NCBI RefSeq assembly: GCF_902833645.1
Contig: NZ_CADFGE010000013.1
Location: forward strand, 234,565 to 298,564
Direction of reading: 5' to 3'
Origin: Paraburkholderia fungorum
GTDB lineage: Bacteria; Pseudomonadota; Gammaproteobacteria; Burkholderiales; Burkholderiaceae
Length of the DNA stretch: 64,000 bases
Below the pieces are notes generated by a model. That model ran no database searches. It worked only from the letters and a program-made list of their open reading frames with translations, and was not told where the DNA came from. This document shows positions 34,223 through 43,889 of this stretch, in pieces. Positions within the stretch are counted from its first letter, which is position 1, and every line of letters starts with the position of its first letter. The position numbers and the translations under genes are program-made.

Positions 34223-35176
34223 ATGAACATTGTCCAGATAGAACCGTTTTCGCCCGCGTGGCACGCATGGCGCTCGGGACACGATTTGCCGGATGGGCCA
34301 CGTATCACTGAGACCGCCGCGGTGATCATCGCGGGTCATTCGCGTGGGACCAACATTCAGCGGTTGTGGCAGGAGTTTACGGGCCGAATCACGCCACGCC
34401 AGCCGGCAGACGACAATGCGATCCAGGCACGTGTCGGCCGCCAGGAACAGCTACGCGCGCGCTTCGCCGAGGCACGTGGTCTAGTCGTACGGCCGGCGTG
34501 CATCGTGTCAACGGAACACCGCTGGGCGGCCGCCACGCTCGACGGGCTCTCCGATGCGATGGACAGCCTCTGCGTACTCACGCTGCTCGATGAGGGCGAG
34601 CATCAGCTGGTGCGGGAAGGCCAAGTTCCGGATCGTTTTGCGACACGCATCCAGTGGCAGTTGCTGTGTGCCGACCGGCAGGTGCAGAGAGCCTTCTTCT
34701 TCGCCTGTCCTACCGAGGATAGGGCAATGGTTGAAGCAGTCACGTTGGAGATCAGTCCGGACGAAGAGGTGCAACACGATCTCCTCGAGCGCGCGCGGCG
34801 CTTTCGCGAAGCCGTCGTAGACAATGTGCCGCCGGCAGGCAGTCGTTTCGAGCAGGCGGCGCACCAGTGGCTGCTTGCACATCGCCAGCTCGAGCGAGCG
34901 ACCGAAGTCCTCGAGGGGGCAAGGGCCCGTCTTGCCGCACTGTATCCGGCCGGAGTCGACCCGATTACGGCTGGTGGCGTCACGGTCTACCGGGCAAATC
35001 GGGCCACCGGCCCGGGCGCCCACGCCCAGGATCTGCAGTCGCTCGTCGTGAAACGCAGTAGCGACGCGTCGGTGGTGCTCGCGCAGCTTGATGCGCAGGG
35101 CTTGCCGCTGGCGGATCTGCCAGCACCGGCGCCAGAGGCCGATCATTCCACGACCTCGCTTCAACTGGGGTGGTGA
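34223..35176 (+). CDS. YqaJ-like recombinase/exonuclease, catalytic residues doubtful
   Basis: A 317-residue protein. The N-terminal ~200 residues follow the layout of YqaJ/lambda-exonuclease recombinases: a Trp/Arg entry (WHAWRSGHDL), a G-rich acceptor (IIAGHSRGTNIQRLW), a helix with the first Glu (GRQEQLRARFAEARGL), the Asp strand (AAATLDGLSD), then Gln-rich RIQWQLLCADRQVQRAFFFA. At the expected E-x-K strand the sequence reads LCVLTLLDEG, lacking the ExK pair, so nuclease activity is uncertain. The C-terminal ~110 residues are an extra helical region. It is 85 bp upstream of the CobS-like gene and in the same direction. Confidence 0.55.
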   Translation: MNIVQIEPFSPAWHAWRSGHDLPDGPRITETAAVIIAGHSRGTNIQRLWQEFTGRITPRQPADDNAIQARVGRQEQLRARFAEARGLVVRPACIVSTEHRWAAATLDGLSDAMDSLCVLTLLDEGEHQLVREGQVPDRFATRIQWQLLCADRQVQRAFFFACPTEDRAMVEAVTLEISPDEEVQHDLLERARRFREAVVDNVPPAGSRFEQAAHQWLLAHRQLERATEVLEGARARLAALYPAGVDPITAGGVTVYRANRATGPGAHAQDLQSLVVKRSSDASVVLAQLDAQGLPLADLPAPAPEADHSTTSLQLGW

Positions 35177-35261
35177 ACCGTATGCTGGCGCAGCTCCACG
35201 AAAAATTCCCTGGTCGCGACAGTCTGCGCCGTCTGATTTCGGCGGACATCGGGAGACTGCT

Positions 35262-36269
35262 GTGAGCTACTCCGACACAGGCGCGATGTCGCAACCTGCG
35301 GAGTTGGCCGATGCGGCCGCAAACGCCCCCGGGCCGTCCCATGGTTTTGCCGATGAACTCTTTGGGTTCGATGTGCCGCCGAAGATGCGCGAATTTGCTC
35401 GCTTTCCGCTTCGGGTCGCCGGGCCGGATACCCCGCCCATCAATCCCAATTTCCTGTTTCGCAAGGACCACGTGAAGATCGGGCAGGCATGGATCAGCGG
35501 GTTGTTCGATAACCTGATGCTGAGTGGCCCCACCGGGGCGGGCAAAACCAGCTTCATCGAGCAGTTCGCCGCGCGGCTGGGTTGGGGTGTCATCCGCGTG
35601 GCATGTTCGAAGTCGCTGGAGCTGCAGGAGATCGTCGGGAGGGTTTCGATCAATTCCGATGGCAGCACGGGTTGGGTTGATGGGCCAGCAATCCGCGCGA
35701 TGAAGGAAGGGGCGATCCTGCTGCTCGACGAGATCAATTTTCTCGACCCTGGTCAGGTTGGCGGCATGAACACGATACTCGATGGTGGCTCGTTCCTCAT
35801 CCCCGAGACAGGCGAGCGTGTGTTGCCCCATTCTGACTTTCGGGTAGCGGCAACCGGCAACGCGCTCGATGGCGAAAATGCAAGTAGCTACCGCGGCATC
35901 CAGCGGATGAACGACGCACTGCTCGACCGCTTCCGGGGCGGTATTGAGGTCGGGTATCTGTCGAAGGAGGAGGAGACGCGCATCCTCGTTGCCGATGCAC
36001 CCAGACTCCATCCGTCGGTGGTCAAGCTCATGGTGGAGCTGGCTGAAACGCTGCGCAAATCCTATGAATCGGGCGACCTCTCTGTGGTGCTTTCGACCCG
36101 GATCGTTGTGGCGTGGGGCACGTTACTGCAAAGCTTCTCTACGGTGCTCGATGGCCAGCGGGAAAATCTGCTCGCCACCCTCAGGTCCTCTTTTCTGTTT
36201 CGCGTTGGCCGTGCGGACCGGGCTGCGATCGAGGCCGTTCTGGTAGGCGTCCTGAAGCGCTCGAGTTGA
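35262..36269 (+). CDS. CobS/MoxR-like AAA+ ATPase
   Basis: A 335-residue AAA+ ATPase with Walker A GPTGAGKTS (about residue 89), Walker B AILLLDEINFLDPGQ (about 153), and sensor and Arg-finger regions (AATGNALDGENASSYRGIQR; LLDRFRGG). The N-terminal part has the CobS-type start (FGFDVPPKMREFARFPLRV). GTG 35262 is chosen because GGGAGA lies 5 nt upstream; ATG 35286 is an alternative. MoxR/CobS proteins work with a VWA partner, here the CobT-like protein encoded at 22586-24334. The role on a plasmid is unknown. Confidence 0.8.
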   Translation: MSYSDTGAMSQPAELADAAANAPGPSHGFADELFGFDVPPKMREFARFPLRVAGPDTPPINPNFLFRKDHVKIGQAWISGLFDNLMLSGPTGAGKTSFIEQFAARLGWGVIRVACSKSLELQEIVGRVSINSDGSTGWVDGPAIRAMKEGAILLLDEINFLDPGQVGGMNTILDGGSFLIPETGERVLPHSDFRVAATGNALDGENASSYRGIQRMNDALLDRFRGGIEVGYLSKEEETRILVADAPRLHPSVVKLMVELAETLRKSYESGDLSVVLSTRIVVAWGTLLQSFSTVLDGQRENLLATLRSSFLFRVGRADRAAIEAVLVGVLKRSS

Positions 36270-36292
36270 CCGTCTACCCAGCTTAAGCCCTT

Positions 36293-36326
36293 ACCCGTTC
36301 ATTTGAGGATGCACGGGTTTTTTTTC
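36293..36326 (+). terminator. Intrinsic terminator
   Basis: ACCCGTTCAT-TTGAGG-ATGCACGGGT followed by seven further T. Confidence 0.88.
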
Positions 36327-36414
36327 GTCTGGCATGTCTTACGCAATGGAATCTAACGCGGAACTGAAAGCATCCGGAGGACAGTTTCGACTCAACTAAC
36401 GTAGGAGGTATGCC

Positions 36415-37263
36415 ATGGCAGTTAGCAACGACATCCCGGGATTGGTGCAACGGGCGCGAGAGTGGATGCTCGGACGCATCCAGCGCACTCATCCGTGGGC
36501 CGGTCTCGGTGGTTTGCCTGTACGCGTAACAGACGGAAAACCTTACGAGGGCACCAATATCCCGCTCTTGTGGATGCAGCAGGAAGCGCTGCGCTCCGAG
36601 TCCAACGCCTGGGGTACGTATCAGATGTTTCTGCGCCGCGGTGAGCCTGTGACCGCGAAACAGCAGGAATGCACGGCAATTCGTTTCCATCCCTTCGGCA
36701 GGATGAGCGTGGCCGAAGGGGAAGTAGCGGGGCAAGTGCGGGAGGCGGAAGTCCACGCCCGGAATGCCGGTATGACTTTGCCGGTGAGTTTGTACAACCT
36801 CGCCCAGACGAGTGCGCGTGGACCGGCCTATATCCCGGTGATGTTTCCTGGCGAAGGCCGTCCTGATGACATCCCAGGGCTCGTGACGGACGTATTGCTG
36901 CAACACGACAGCGACGGAGTATCGGTCTTGCCGGGTGAAAGAGCATTCATCGACCGGTTCACGCGCGACGTCGTGCGGATGTTGCACGGATCGGATCCTG
37001 CGTCGATCGAAGGCGCTTATCCGGCAGAGGCGGTAGAGTCGTTGGCTGCGCAAACGACCGATCTGAAGAAGCTGTGCGGTATATGCGCGGCGGTGATCAG
37101 AAACTGGGGCAGGTTGTCGCAACCGGTTGGGCATTCAGCGATGCCGGACAGCGTTCCCGTGATCGGTGACGGGCGTGCGGCAGAGGAGGCGTTCGACAGG
37201 ATCCTCGGAATCGTGACATATCAAGGTGTGGTGCAACGACGTGCTGCGGCGATGAGTGTCTAG
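36415..37263 (+). CDS. ArdC-like antirestriction protein (N-terminal domain type)
   Basis: A 282-residue protein. Residues ~20-105 match the ssDNA-binding ArdC N-terminal domain: RVTDGKPYEGTNIPLLWMQQ, SNAWGTYQMFLRRGEPVTAK. ArdC proteins protect incoming conjugating DNA from restriction. The rest (110-282) does not show the HExxH metallopeptidase motif of full ArdC, so it is either divergent or a different C-terminal domain. AGGAGGT precedes the ATG. Confidence 0.7.
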   Translation: MAVSNDIPGLVQRAREWMLGRIQRTHPWAGLGGLPVRVTDGKPYEGTNIPLLWMQQEALRSESNAWGTYQMFLRRGEPVTAKQQECTAIRFHPFGRMSVAEGEVAGQVREAEVHARNAGMTLPVSLYNLAQTSARGPAYIPVMFPGEGRPDDIPGLVTDVLLQHDSDGVSVLPGERAFIDRFTRDVVRMLHGSDPASIEGAYPAEAVESLAAQTTDLKKLCGICAAVIRNWGRLSQPVGHSAMPDSVPVIGDGRAAEEAFDRILGIVTYQGVVQRRAAAMSV

Positions 37264-37329
37264 CGCCAGTTTTCGGTTTGCTTCTGGACACAGGCAATCA
37301 GGCGCATAGCGCCTTAACCCCAACCTACA

Positions 37330-37370
37330 CGCCCCGCATGCCTTTTGGTCTGCGGGGCGTTTGCTTTTTG
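37330..37370 (+). terminator. Intrinsic terminator
   Basis: CGCCCCGCA-...-TGCGGGGCG stem followed by TTTGCTTTTTG. Confidence 0.75.
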
Positions 37371-37534
37371 TCGTGCATAACGAGGTGATGCCTTCTTCAG
37401 GTCTCCCCTTGAAGAGGATGAGCGCCGTTTTGCAGATTCCGGTGAGCCTTGCCCCGAAGCCCTTGCTATCGAGCGACTAGCGATTAGAATGGAATCGTGA
37501 TCTCGAAACGACAAAGCGAAGACGGGGTGAAAAA

Positions 37535-37750
37535 ATGGGTGCGTTTCTTCTTATTCTGGCAATTGCATACATCGTCTACCGGCTTATGACGCGCAAAAGC
37601 GAAGGCGTGCCGGTCGAGCAATATGCCGCTGACGACGATGATGTTCGGGGTCAGGATGTACAGCCGACCGAGCGCTATCGTTGGGTTGCTCCTCACGACA
37701 GCACGAGCATAAACACAAATGCCAGCGACGATGGTCACTGGATGTTGTGA
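37535..37750 (+). CDS. Small single-pass membrane protein
   Basis: A 71-residue protein with one N-terminal membrane helix (MGAFLLILAIAYIVYRLM) and an acidic, polar tail. No family is recognised. It lies between the ArdC-like gene and the convergent traG. Confidence 0.55.
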   Translation: MGAFLLILAIAYIVYRLMTRKSEGVPVEQYAADDDDVRGQDVQPTERYRWVAPHDSTSINTNASDDGHWML

Positions 37751-37803
37751 CCATGAGGGGTGGGGTCCAGCGTTCTCACCCCCAGCCCAAGACATCGCGC
37801 GAA

Positions 37804-37828
37804 AAGCCGCCTTTTATGGCGGCTTTTT
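37804..37828. terminator. Bidirectional terminator between converging genes
   Basis: AAGCCGCC-TTTTAT-GGCGGCTTTTTG, with A/T runs on both sides suitable for the 37535 gene and for traG. Confidence 0.75.
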
Positions 37829-37885
37829 GCTTTGGCGCGCGCCGAAATGGGGCACGGACTTTCGCGCTCACGCCGCTTCCGAGTA

Positions 37886-40800
37886 TCAGTTTTTGCGTGC
37901 CGGATGAAGCGGGCGATCATAAATATTGACAGTATCCTGCGTAGCATGTGATGACGGAGACGGGGCACGTGGCGGGAGGCCGTGATCGGCCGGTTCGTTC
38001 TTTGCATCAAGGAGCGTGACGTCACCCTTGGGGTCGTACTGTTCTGTGTTGTGCGTGCGCTTGTCGAGACTGATCTGGTCCCTTGCCTGCCCGTGCTCAA
38101 TCCGACTTGCCTCGGCCATCGCAACATCACGTGAGCCTGCGGGCAGATGCATCTGGTTAGCAGCGTTTGCAATTTCCTGCGAGAGCGGCGGGGTGGATCC
38201 CGGTGAGAGAGTGCCACCGCTGCCGCCGAAACCGCCCCCGAAGCCACCGCCGCCGCCCATCCAACTTGATCCGCCACCACCGGGCAATGCGCCCGGTGCT
38301 CCGAGTGGTCCGCTTGCCGGGTTGAGCGGCGCGGCGTCGAGGGCCGTCGAGCCCATTGCCACACGATTGAGCGCGGAATTTGTTGGAGATGCCTCAGTCT
38401 GGCTAATGAACCGGTCGAGACTGGACTTTTCAAGAATGCTTTCGGCAAGGCCGCTTCTTCCGGCTTGACTCGCGAGGGCGGCAACACCGGCTTGTGCAGC
38501 GGTATGCACCCCGGAGTCGCTGCTGAGAACGCCGCGCGAGAGCATAGCCGAAAGATTGTTGGCTTTCGAGAAATCGGCGCCGGCGAGGGCTTGGTTAGTA
38601 ATCTCCTGCGCCTTGTTCACGACGCTCTCAGCGTTGTCAGCGATCTGTCCGCTTCGAGCCAGACCCTGCGCGGTTTGCACGGCGTCGCTGTATACCGCGC
38701 TGCGGACGGCATCGCCGATGCGTGACGGGTCGCTGGTCTGATAGGCCATGGTGGCGAGATCGGCCACGTTGACCGAAGTCTTTGCCCCCGATTGCATCGC
38801 ACTCTGTGCGTCATGTGCAAATTGCTGGTTACGCTGCAAAGCTTCCTTCTCGGCTTGCTGCGCCTGTGCGAGCGCGGTGCGCGTGTGACTAATCTGATTG
38901 TCAAGGGAGTGGCTGTCGGAGAAACGGACACCGTCGGTGGTTGAATACTTATCGTCAGTGGAAACCTTGTTTTGGTTGCCCTGAGTTTTGGAATCCGCTC
39001 CGCTCTGTCCGTTGGTCGTACCCTGCCCGCTACTTGCACTTGCGGTGACGCCGCCTCCTATTCCGGCCACCTTCAAGCCGGCAGTGCCACTTACCGAAGC
39101 TTGGTTTGCCTTATCAACATGTTCGCCCCTGACATTGGTGAGAGTCTTGTTTTGGCCAGCCGTATTGTCGTTTCCTGTGCTGGTTCCGTGCGTGTGATCT
39201 CCACCACCATTCACGTCCAGACCGACGGAATGTCGCTGCGACGTCAGCTGCTGCAACTGGTCGGTGAGAGACTGGACCCGCTGGTGCGCAGTCTCTGCTG
39301 ACAGTTGCGCGCTTTGTCCTGCCCGGAAGGTATTACTCAGCCCCTGGCCAAACTCGATCGTGGCGGCGGTGGCCACGTCGCCACGGACTATCGCGCCGGC
39401 GTTGGCGGTCGCACCGTGAGCAATGGCCGAGGTCATCGCCTGAACGCCGGCACCGTTCTGGTTAGCGAACTCCAGCCCCTGGGACGTAACCTGCTGCCGG
39501 GCAGCGTCGGCATTGGCGAGGTTGTACGCATTGCCGTCGTTGCGGTCGGTATCCATGTAGTCGCGACCAGTGCCTGTCGCGCGACCAGCCAGGGAAGTCA
39601 AGGTGTATACCGACCCGGTCAGGAGCGAGAGCGTGATGATTGGAGTCGCCCCGATCATGGTTGATCCGGCATAGATGGTGCTGCTCACCTGGGTATAGAA
39701 GTTATCGATACTTGCCGGCGACATGGTCGGACTCGATGCAAACGCAAGAAGGCGTGACCAGAACGACGTCTGCACATAGTAGGAAAGCACAGTGGCAACC
39801 GGGAGCCATCCCTGGCTCCAGATCCCCATCAGGAACCACGCCGCGTAGATCTTGAACCCGCCGACCCCCATCGTTATCGCGACGATGACGACGATCGGCG
39901 TGAGCGCTACAAACAGGAACGAAAAGGCGTTCATCGCATTCGTCATGAAAGACTCGAAAAGCGATGCCTCGCCTGCCGTGTCAATCATCGCCTTGTTACG
40001 GGCATTACCCATGAGTGTCGTAAAGGTGTATGCCGCCTGGCTCTGATCGAGCGAGGCCTGCTGCGCAGCCCGGAAGATGGGGCTGAAGACCAGATTCATC
40101 ATCGTGGCGTCACGCTGCTGTCCATTACCGGTCATCGTCGCGTTTGCACTCTGTGCCGTGGCCGCAATGTTCTGGCTCAGCGTATTAAGCATCGTGTCGG
40201 CCGCGGCGACCGTCGATGGGCCATCCGGTTCTGCGGATGACGACCTGGCGAGCACGTCGCTCGTGAATGAATCGCTGTCGATGTAGGTGGCCATCGCCTG
40301 GTAGATCTGCGGGCCGGCCTGACTGCATGGCACAGCCGTGGAGGTAATGGTCTGGTTCCCGGAAGAATCGGTGGTAACCTGGTAGAACTGGGTCGTGCCC
40401 TGGAGCTGGCCGTTCGGTGTGCCGCCAGGGCTGTTGTTGAGCACGTCGCTGATACCGGTGTTCGACTGCATGGACTGACTGGCCAAAGTCTGGACGGGGC
40501 AATACTTCATGTACGCGACGAGGTTGTTGCAAATAGTCGTGTTGCTTTGCGAGCAGTCGTAGACCTCCTGCAGCTTGAGCAGCATTTTGAGCGGGGAGAG
40601 CAGGCCTGAGGTGCCCTGCACGCTGACGCCGCCATCGCCGGGTTCGGTAAACCACTGCAGGTAAACGTCGGATACGGCTTTCGTCATTTCGCTTGCGATG
40701 CCGGCGGGGTAGGCCACGCCGATCGGCACATGATTCACAACGATGTTCTGCGGCGTGACGGTAGTGCCGTTGTCGCTGAAAAACGGCTTGACGGTGATGG

Positions 40801-41131
40801 TCGTCTGGCTGCTGAACATCGCCATCGTGACGACCGTGCTGACAAACCATGGGCCGAGCATGAACTGCTGGCGAGTCGCGGAGCTGAAGAGCGCAACGAT
40901 GAGTCCGGCAAGACTACCCGCGAGCAAGCCGCCAGTCATCACGGCGGAGCTGCTGTTGCCGTTACCAAAGAAGGCCGCCAGTCCCTGAAAGGCATTGGCC
41001 ACCTGCTGTGGATCACCTGCGACCCAGAAGACCGGGAATGTCGAACTGGCGTTCTGCGCGAAAGCGGTGCCGCAGTACAAGAAGGCCACGAAGCCTGCCA
41101 ACGTGGCGAAAGCGGTTGATTTCCAGCGCAT
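37886..41131 (-). CDS. traG: Conjugal transfer protein TraG (F-type)
   Basis: A ~1081-residue membrane protein. It has an N-terminal export or membrane segment (FATLAGFVAFLYCGTAFA) and the TraG_N region with several membrane helices (about 60-100, 390-500). A long Gln/Ser/Ala-rich periplasmic or cytoplasmic C-terminal half with coiled-coil (LTDQLQQLTSQRHSVG, QAQQAEKEALQRNQQFAHDA) and a Gly/Pro-rich stretch follow. F TraG acts in pilus assembly and mating-pair stabilisation. Start ATG 41131 is chosen because AAGGAGA is 7 nt upstream; the frame is open to 41176. No other F-type tra gene is in the window. Confidence 0.75.
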   Translation of the reverse strand: MRWKSTAFATLAGFVAFLYCGTAFAQNASSTFPVFWVAGDPQQVANAFQGLAAFFGNGNSSSAVMTGGLLAGSLAGLIVALFSSATRQQFMLGPWFVSTVVTMAMFSSQTTITVKPFFSDNGTTVTPQNIVVNHVPIGVAYPAGIASEMTKAVSDVYLQWFTEPGDGGVSVQGTSGLLSPLKMLLKLQEVYDCSQSNTTICNNLVAYMKYCPVQTLASQSMQSNTGISDVLNNSPGGTPNGQLQGTTQFYQVTTDSSGNQTITSTAVPCSQAGPQIYQAMATYIDSDSFTSDVLARSSSAEPDGPSTVAAADTMLNTLSQNIAATAQSANATMTGNGQQRDATMMNLVFSPIFRAAQQASLDQSQAAYTFTTLMGNARNKAMIDTAGEASLFESFMTNAMNAFSFLFVALTPIVVIVAITMGVGGFKIYAAWFLMGIWSQGWLPVATVLSYYVQTSFWSRLLAFASSPTMSPASIDNFYTQVSSTIYAGSTMIGATPIITLSLLTGSVYTLTSLAGRATGTGRDYMDTDRNDGNAYNLANADAARQQVTSQGLEFANQNGAGVQAMTSAIAHGATANAGAIVRGDVATAATIEFGQGLSNTFRAGQSAQLSAETAHQRVQSLTDQLQQLTSQRHSVGLDVNGGGDHTHGTSTGNDNTAGQNKTLTNVRGEHVDKANQASVSGTAGLKVAGIGGGVTASASSGQGTTNGQSGADSKTQGNQNKVSTDDKYSTTDGVRFSDSHSLDNQISHTRTALAQAQQAEKEALQRNQQFAHDAQSAMQSGAKTSVNVADLATMAYQTSDPSRIGDAVRSAVYSDAVQTAQGLARSGQIADNAESVVNKAQEITNQALAGADFSKANNLSAMLSRGVLSSDSGVHTAAQAGVAALASQAGRSGLAESILEKSSLDRFISQTEASPTNSALNRVAMGSTALDAAPLNPASGPLGAPGALPGGGGSSWMGGGGGFGGGFGGSGGTLSPGSTPPLSQEIANAANQMHLPAGSRDVAMAEASRIEHGQARDQISLDKRTHNTEQYDPKGDVTLLDAKNEPADHGLPPRAPSPSSHATQDTVNIYDRPLHPARKN

Positions 41132-41355
41132 ACGGACTCTCCTTGCCCAATTCCCCAGAGGCGAATGTAGTGGCAAAGTGCCGTATCAGATAATTCCTGC
41201 GGAGATTTCGCGCGATATGCGAAGCCGATATACATCGGCATCGCTATCGGTACAAGGTTGCGGGTCGTCTTCTCCGCCGGTCTGGAACACGAACTTCCAA
41301 ATCGGCAGCTGAAATCGTTCGCTCTGGTCCGGGTGTTCGTGTCCTGCGCGACGGC

Positions 41356-41871
41356 TTAATCGTCGTTGAAGCGACTGAGAATGCCAGGCGGTCTGCTGGC
41401 TGGCACTGCAGCTGGCTCCTCGGTCGGAGGCGTAGGAGGCTCCTGCATCCCCGCCGGGTCCGGTTTCGCCGGCACGCTGGCGAGGCCTGGGTGAGAGGTG
41501 GCCGCCGCCACTGGTATTGGCGCCACCGGGGTTGGTGGTTGCGGCTGAACAGCCGGCGCCGCGACGCGCGACTGGCTTGTGCCGGTCCGCGCAGCGGCGG
41601 GCCGGGGCGTGCTGTCACTCGTGTTGGCCGCCGCGATCGTGTCGTCTAGAAGGTTGCTCATACCCAACATGGCAACCTCCTTCTGGTAGTTCGGGTCACC
41701 AGCACGGTGGCCGGTCTGCTGGATGTGCGTGCGGACGATATCGCGTAGCACGGCGCCGACGTCCCCATCCTTGATAGTATGAAGGAACGTGTGGACATCC
41801 GGGTATGATTTGAAATGCACGCGCAGGCCGATGAGAAGCGTTGTTTGCCATTTTGGCCGTGGCTTGGTCAT
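41356..41871 (-). CDS. ParR-like partition adaptor (candidate)
   Basis: A 171-residue protein 17 bp downstream of the ParM-like gene. The N-terminal ~90 residues are compact and basic (TLLIGLRVHFKSYPDVHTFL) and could form a ribbon-helix-helix DNA-binding domain. The C-terminal half is Pro/Ala-rich and disordered. Position and plan fit the ParR role (binding the centromere and the ParM filament end). No sequence signature proves it. Confidence 0.5.
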   Translation of the reverse strand: MTKPRPKWQTTLLIGLRVHFKSYPDVHTFLHTIKDGDVGAVLRDIVRTHIQQTGHRAGDPNYQKEVAMLGMSNLLDDTIAAANTSDSTPRPAAARTGTSQSRVAAPAVQPQPPTPVAPIPVAAATSHPGLASVPAKPDPAGMQEPPTPPTEEPAAVPASRPPGILSRFNDD

Positions 41872-41888
41872 GGAGGTGATCCCTCTGA

Positions 41889-42902
41889 TTAGGGGTTGAA
41901 CCTCGACAGGCCGTACCTGCAGAAGCCTTCTGCAACCGAGAAGCGCGGCGCGGGTGACATCACGGCATGAGGAAAGACCTCGAGCAGGCCATCGAAAAGA
42001 ACCGGCGCACCGCCTCCGGCGACGATCACACCGTTGAGCGAGGAGGCCGCTTCGCCGAAGCGCCGCTGTGCTTCGTCACGCACGATATACAGCAACTGCG
42101 CGCTCGCCTCCTCGAGCTCGGCGCTGAGGTTAATCTTCTTGCCGTACACAGTCAGCTCCCCTTCACGGATAGCGCGATCCACCGATCCGAGATCGAACGG
42201 GAGGTTCTTGCTCTGGAGGATCGCCGTCATGCGCTCATAGACGGCGGCGAAACCGACGCAGGACCCGGATGCCGACTCGATGAAATCGGGGCCGTCGGTC
42301 AGGATGAAATCGCTCGTGTGCTGACCGATTTCGATGACGCCCCAGCGTTCCCGGTCGAAATCGTGCGCCGCACTGATACGGCCATCCGCCAGGAAAATCA
42401 TTTCCTGCAGTGGGCCGTTCGGTTGTGACTGGGCCCGGACGTTGACGGTTTGCCCCACTCGCAACAGGGGCTCAACGAGTTGCGTGACGCGCATTTTCAA
42501 TTCGCGGCGCTGGGTTTCATACCACGCCTGTGGGAGTCCGACGATCAGCTCGTAATGGTTCGGCGCGTATCCGGTCGTGGTCTCAACAGCCTCCGCGGTA
42601 CGCCTGAAGGCGCCGATCACGAGGACATCGTGAGTGTCCGTAAAGATCCAGTCCTTCTCCTGCCCCGAGTACGACTGCGCACGACCCTGCTTGACGGCGG
42701 TTTCGCCGTAGAAGAAATCCCGGCCGTTCAACGTGACGGTCTCGCGCGCAGCGCGTCGACGCGTGCCTTCATCCGAGAGTGTGATCGCGGGACAAACGAC
42801 TGTGGGAAAAAAATCCTGTTGATGCTGATGCGGCTCGAGCGTGCTTGCCCAGACGAGTTTGGGGGCCGAGTGGCCGATGTCCATGCCGACGGATACCTTC
42901 AT
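41889..42902 (-). CDS. Actin-like plasmid segregation ATPase (ParM/StbA-like)
   Basis: A 337-residue protein of the ParM/StbA class. The actin-fold motifs are visible: phosphate-1 SVGMDIGHSAPKLVW (about 3-17), phosphate-2 WGVIEIGQHTSDFILTDG (about 187-204), and adenosine motif LNGVIVAGGGAPVLFDGL (about 288-305). Such proteins polymerise and push plasmid copies apart. The gene precedes the ParR-like gene in an operon, the usual order. The upstream region is expected to hold the centromere (parC). Confidence 0.8.
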   Translation of the reverse strand: MKVSVGMDIGHSAPKLVWASTLEPHQHQQDFFPTVVCPAITLSDEGTRRRAARETVTLNGRDFFYGETAVKQGRAQSYSGQEKDWIFTDTHDVLVIGAFRRTAEAVETTTGYAPNHYELIVGLPQAWYETQRRELKMRVTQLVEPLLRVGQTVNVRAQSQPNGPLQEMIFLADGRISAAHDFDRERWGVIEIGQHTSDFILTDGPDFIESASGSCVGFAAVYERMTAILQSKNLPFDLGSVDRAIREGELTVYGKKINLSAELEEASAQLLYIVRDEAQRRFGEAASSLNGVIVAGGGAPVLFDGLLEVFPHAVMSPAPRFSVAEGFCRYGLSRFNP

Positions 42903-43737
42903 GCTGTTCTGATCCCGTGAGTTTGTAGGAGTGAAGTGCTGCTCTTGCGCATGGATAATCTAGCACAGGTTTAAAATACCAAACTAGGATTTTGTTTTGT
43001 GACACGTCAGAATGTGAGGCCATACACGTCGAAGGCTGTCGTGTACGACAGCAGATTTTCGATACCGGTAAAGTGTTGTGTTACACACTCTGGATCATTC
43101 CGTAGGGCGCGGAGAGGGTGTTGAAGCCGCTGGTGGGTAGCGTCTGAGGCCGGCGCGCAACGGGTTCTAACCCCCGGGGGCAGGGGTGGTCCGCCCGTCG
43201 CCGCAGGTGGCCACGCAACGGGTTTTGTAGCCATTCTGGAAGGGGGCGGCGAAGATAACTGTCGGTCCGGAAGCCGAAAGCGCCTTAAACATAATAACTG
43301 GACGGTCGTTGCCTTTTTCTGCTTGCGCTGCGCGCCACGCAAAGGGCGAGGACGTTGCCGGTTTGCCACCCGGATAGGCTGAGGCTGGACCTGTTTCCGG
43401 CTATGTGCGCGCCACACGGAACCGGTTGTGGGCTAAGCAAGGATTGCCCGCTTTCTCCCAGCGATGGGGGCCGCACGACTCTTTGCGATGGAAAGACAGA
43501 GATAGCCTGCTCGCAGCCGGCCAACCGGTAGACGCCGGGTGCCAAATGGGGAGCGGGCGGGGGCTATCGGCTCGATCCAAGCGGAAGCCATTGGGGAAGA
43601 CACTGTCGCACCATAAGGGTAGACGCCTCGGCTGCACGACCTCGATAAGGCCTGCCCTGAGAAGGGGGTGTTCGCACATGGGCGGGCGGCTGGCAGCTTG
43701 CGCTCCACGGATAGGGACCAGAGCGGGGGAAGCGTCA

Positions 43738-43760
43738 GGATTCTTAAAAAATGCGGATGT
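43738..43760 (+). repeat. 23-bp direct repeat, copy 1
   Basis: An exact match to 43867-43889. It begins with the segment GGATTCTTAAAAAATGCG and ends in GATGT. This is an AT-rich island in GC-rich DNA. Confidence 0.8.
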
Positions 43761-43866
43761 TGCGTCGATGGGCCTGAGGGCAAAGCAGGAGGCTCCCCGG
43801 AAGGAGGCACCTCGCCCGGCGCCCGCCCAGGCGCTGGTTGCTGGAATTGGCCGGTGAGGGATATCC

Positions 43867-43889
43867 GGATTCTTAAAAAATGCGGATGT
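43867..43889 (+). repeat. 23-bp direct repeat, copy 2
   Basis: The second exact copy, 129 bp from the first. Two copies this close with such AT content suggest a protein-binding site (partition, replication or transfer). Confidence 0.8.

Noticed and set aside
34980..36011. A 343-codon minus-strand frame opposite the CobS-like ATPase
   Set aside because: It is antisense to clear Walker motifs and Arg/His/Pro-rich.
43600..43740. A known conjugative oriT nic site
   Set aside because: Nothing here matches the RP4, F or R64 nic sequences that I can recall well enough to claim it.
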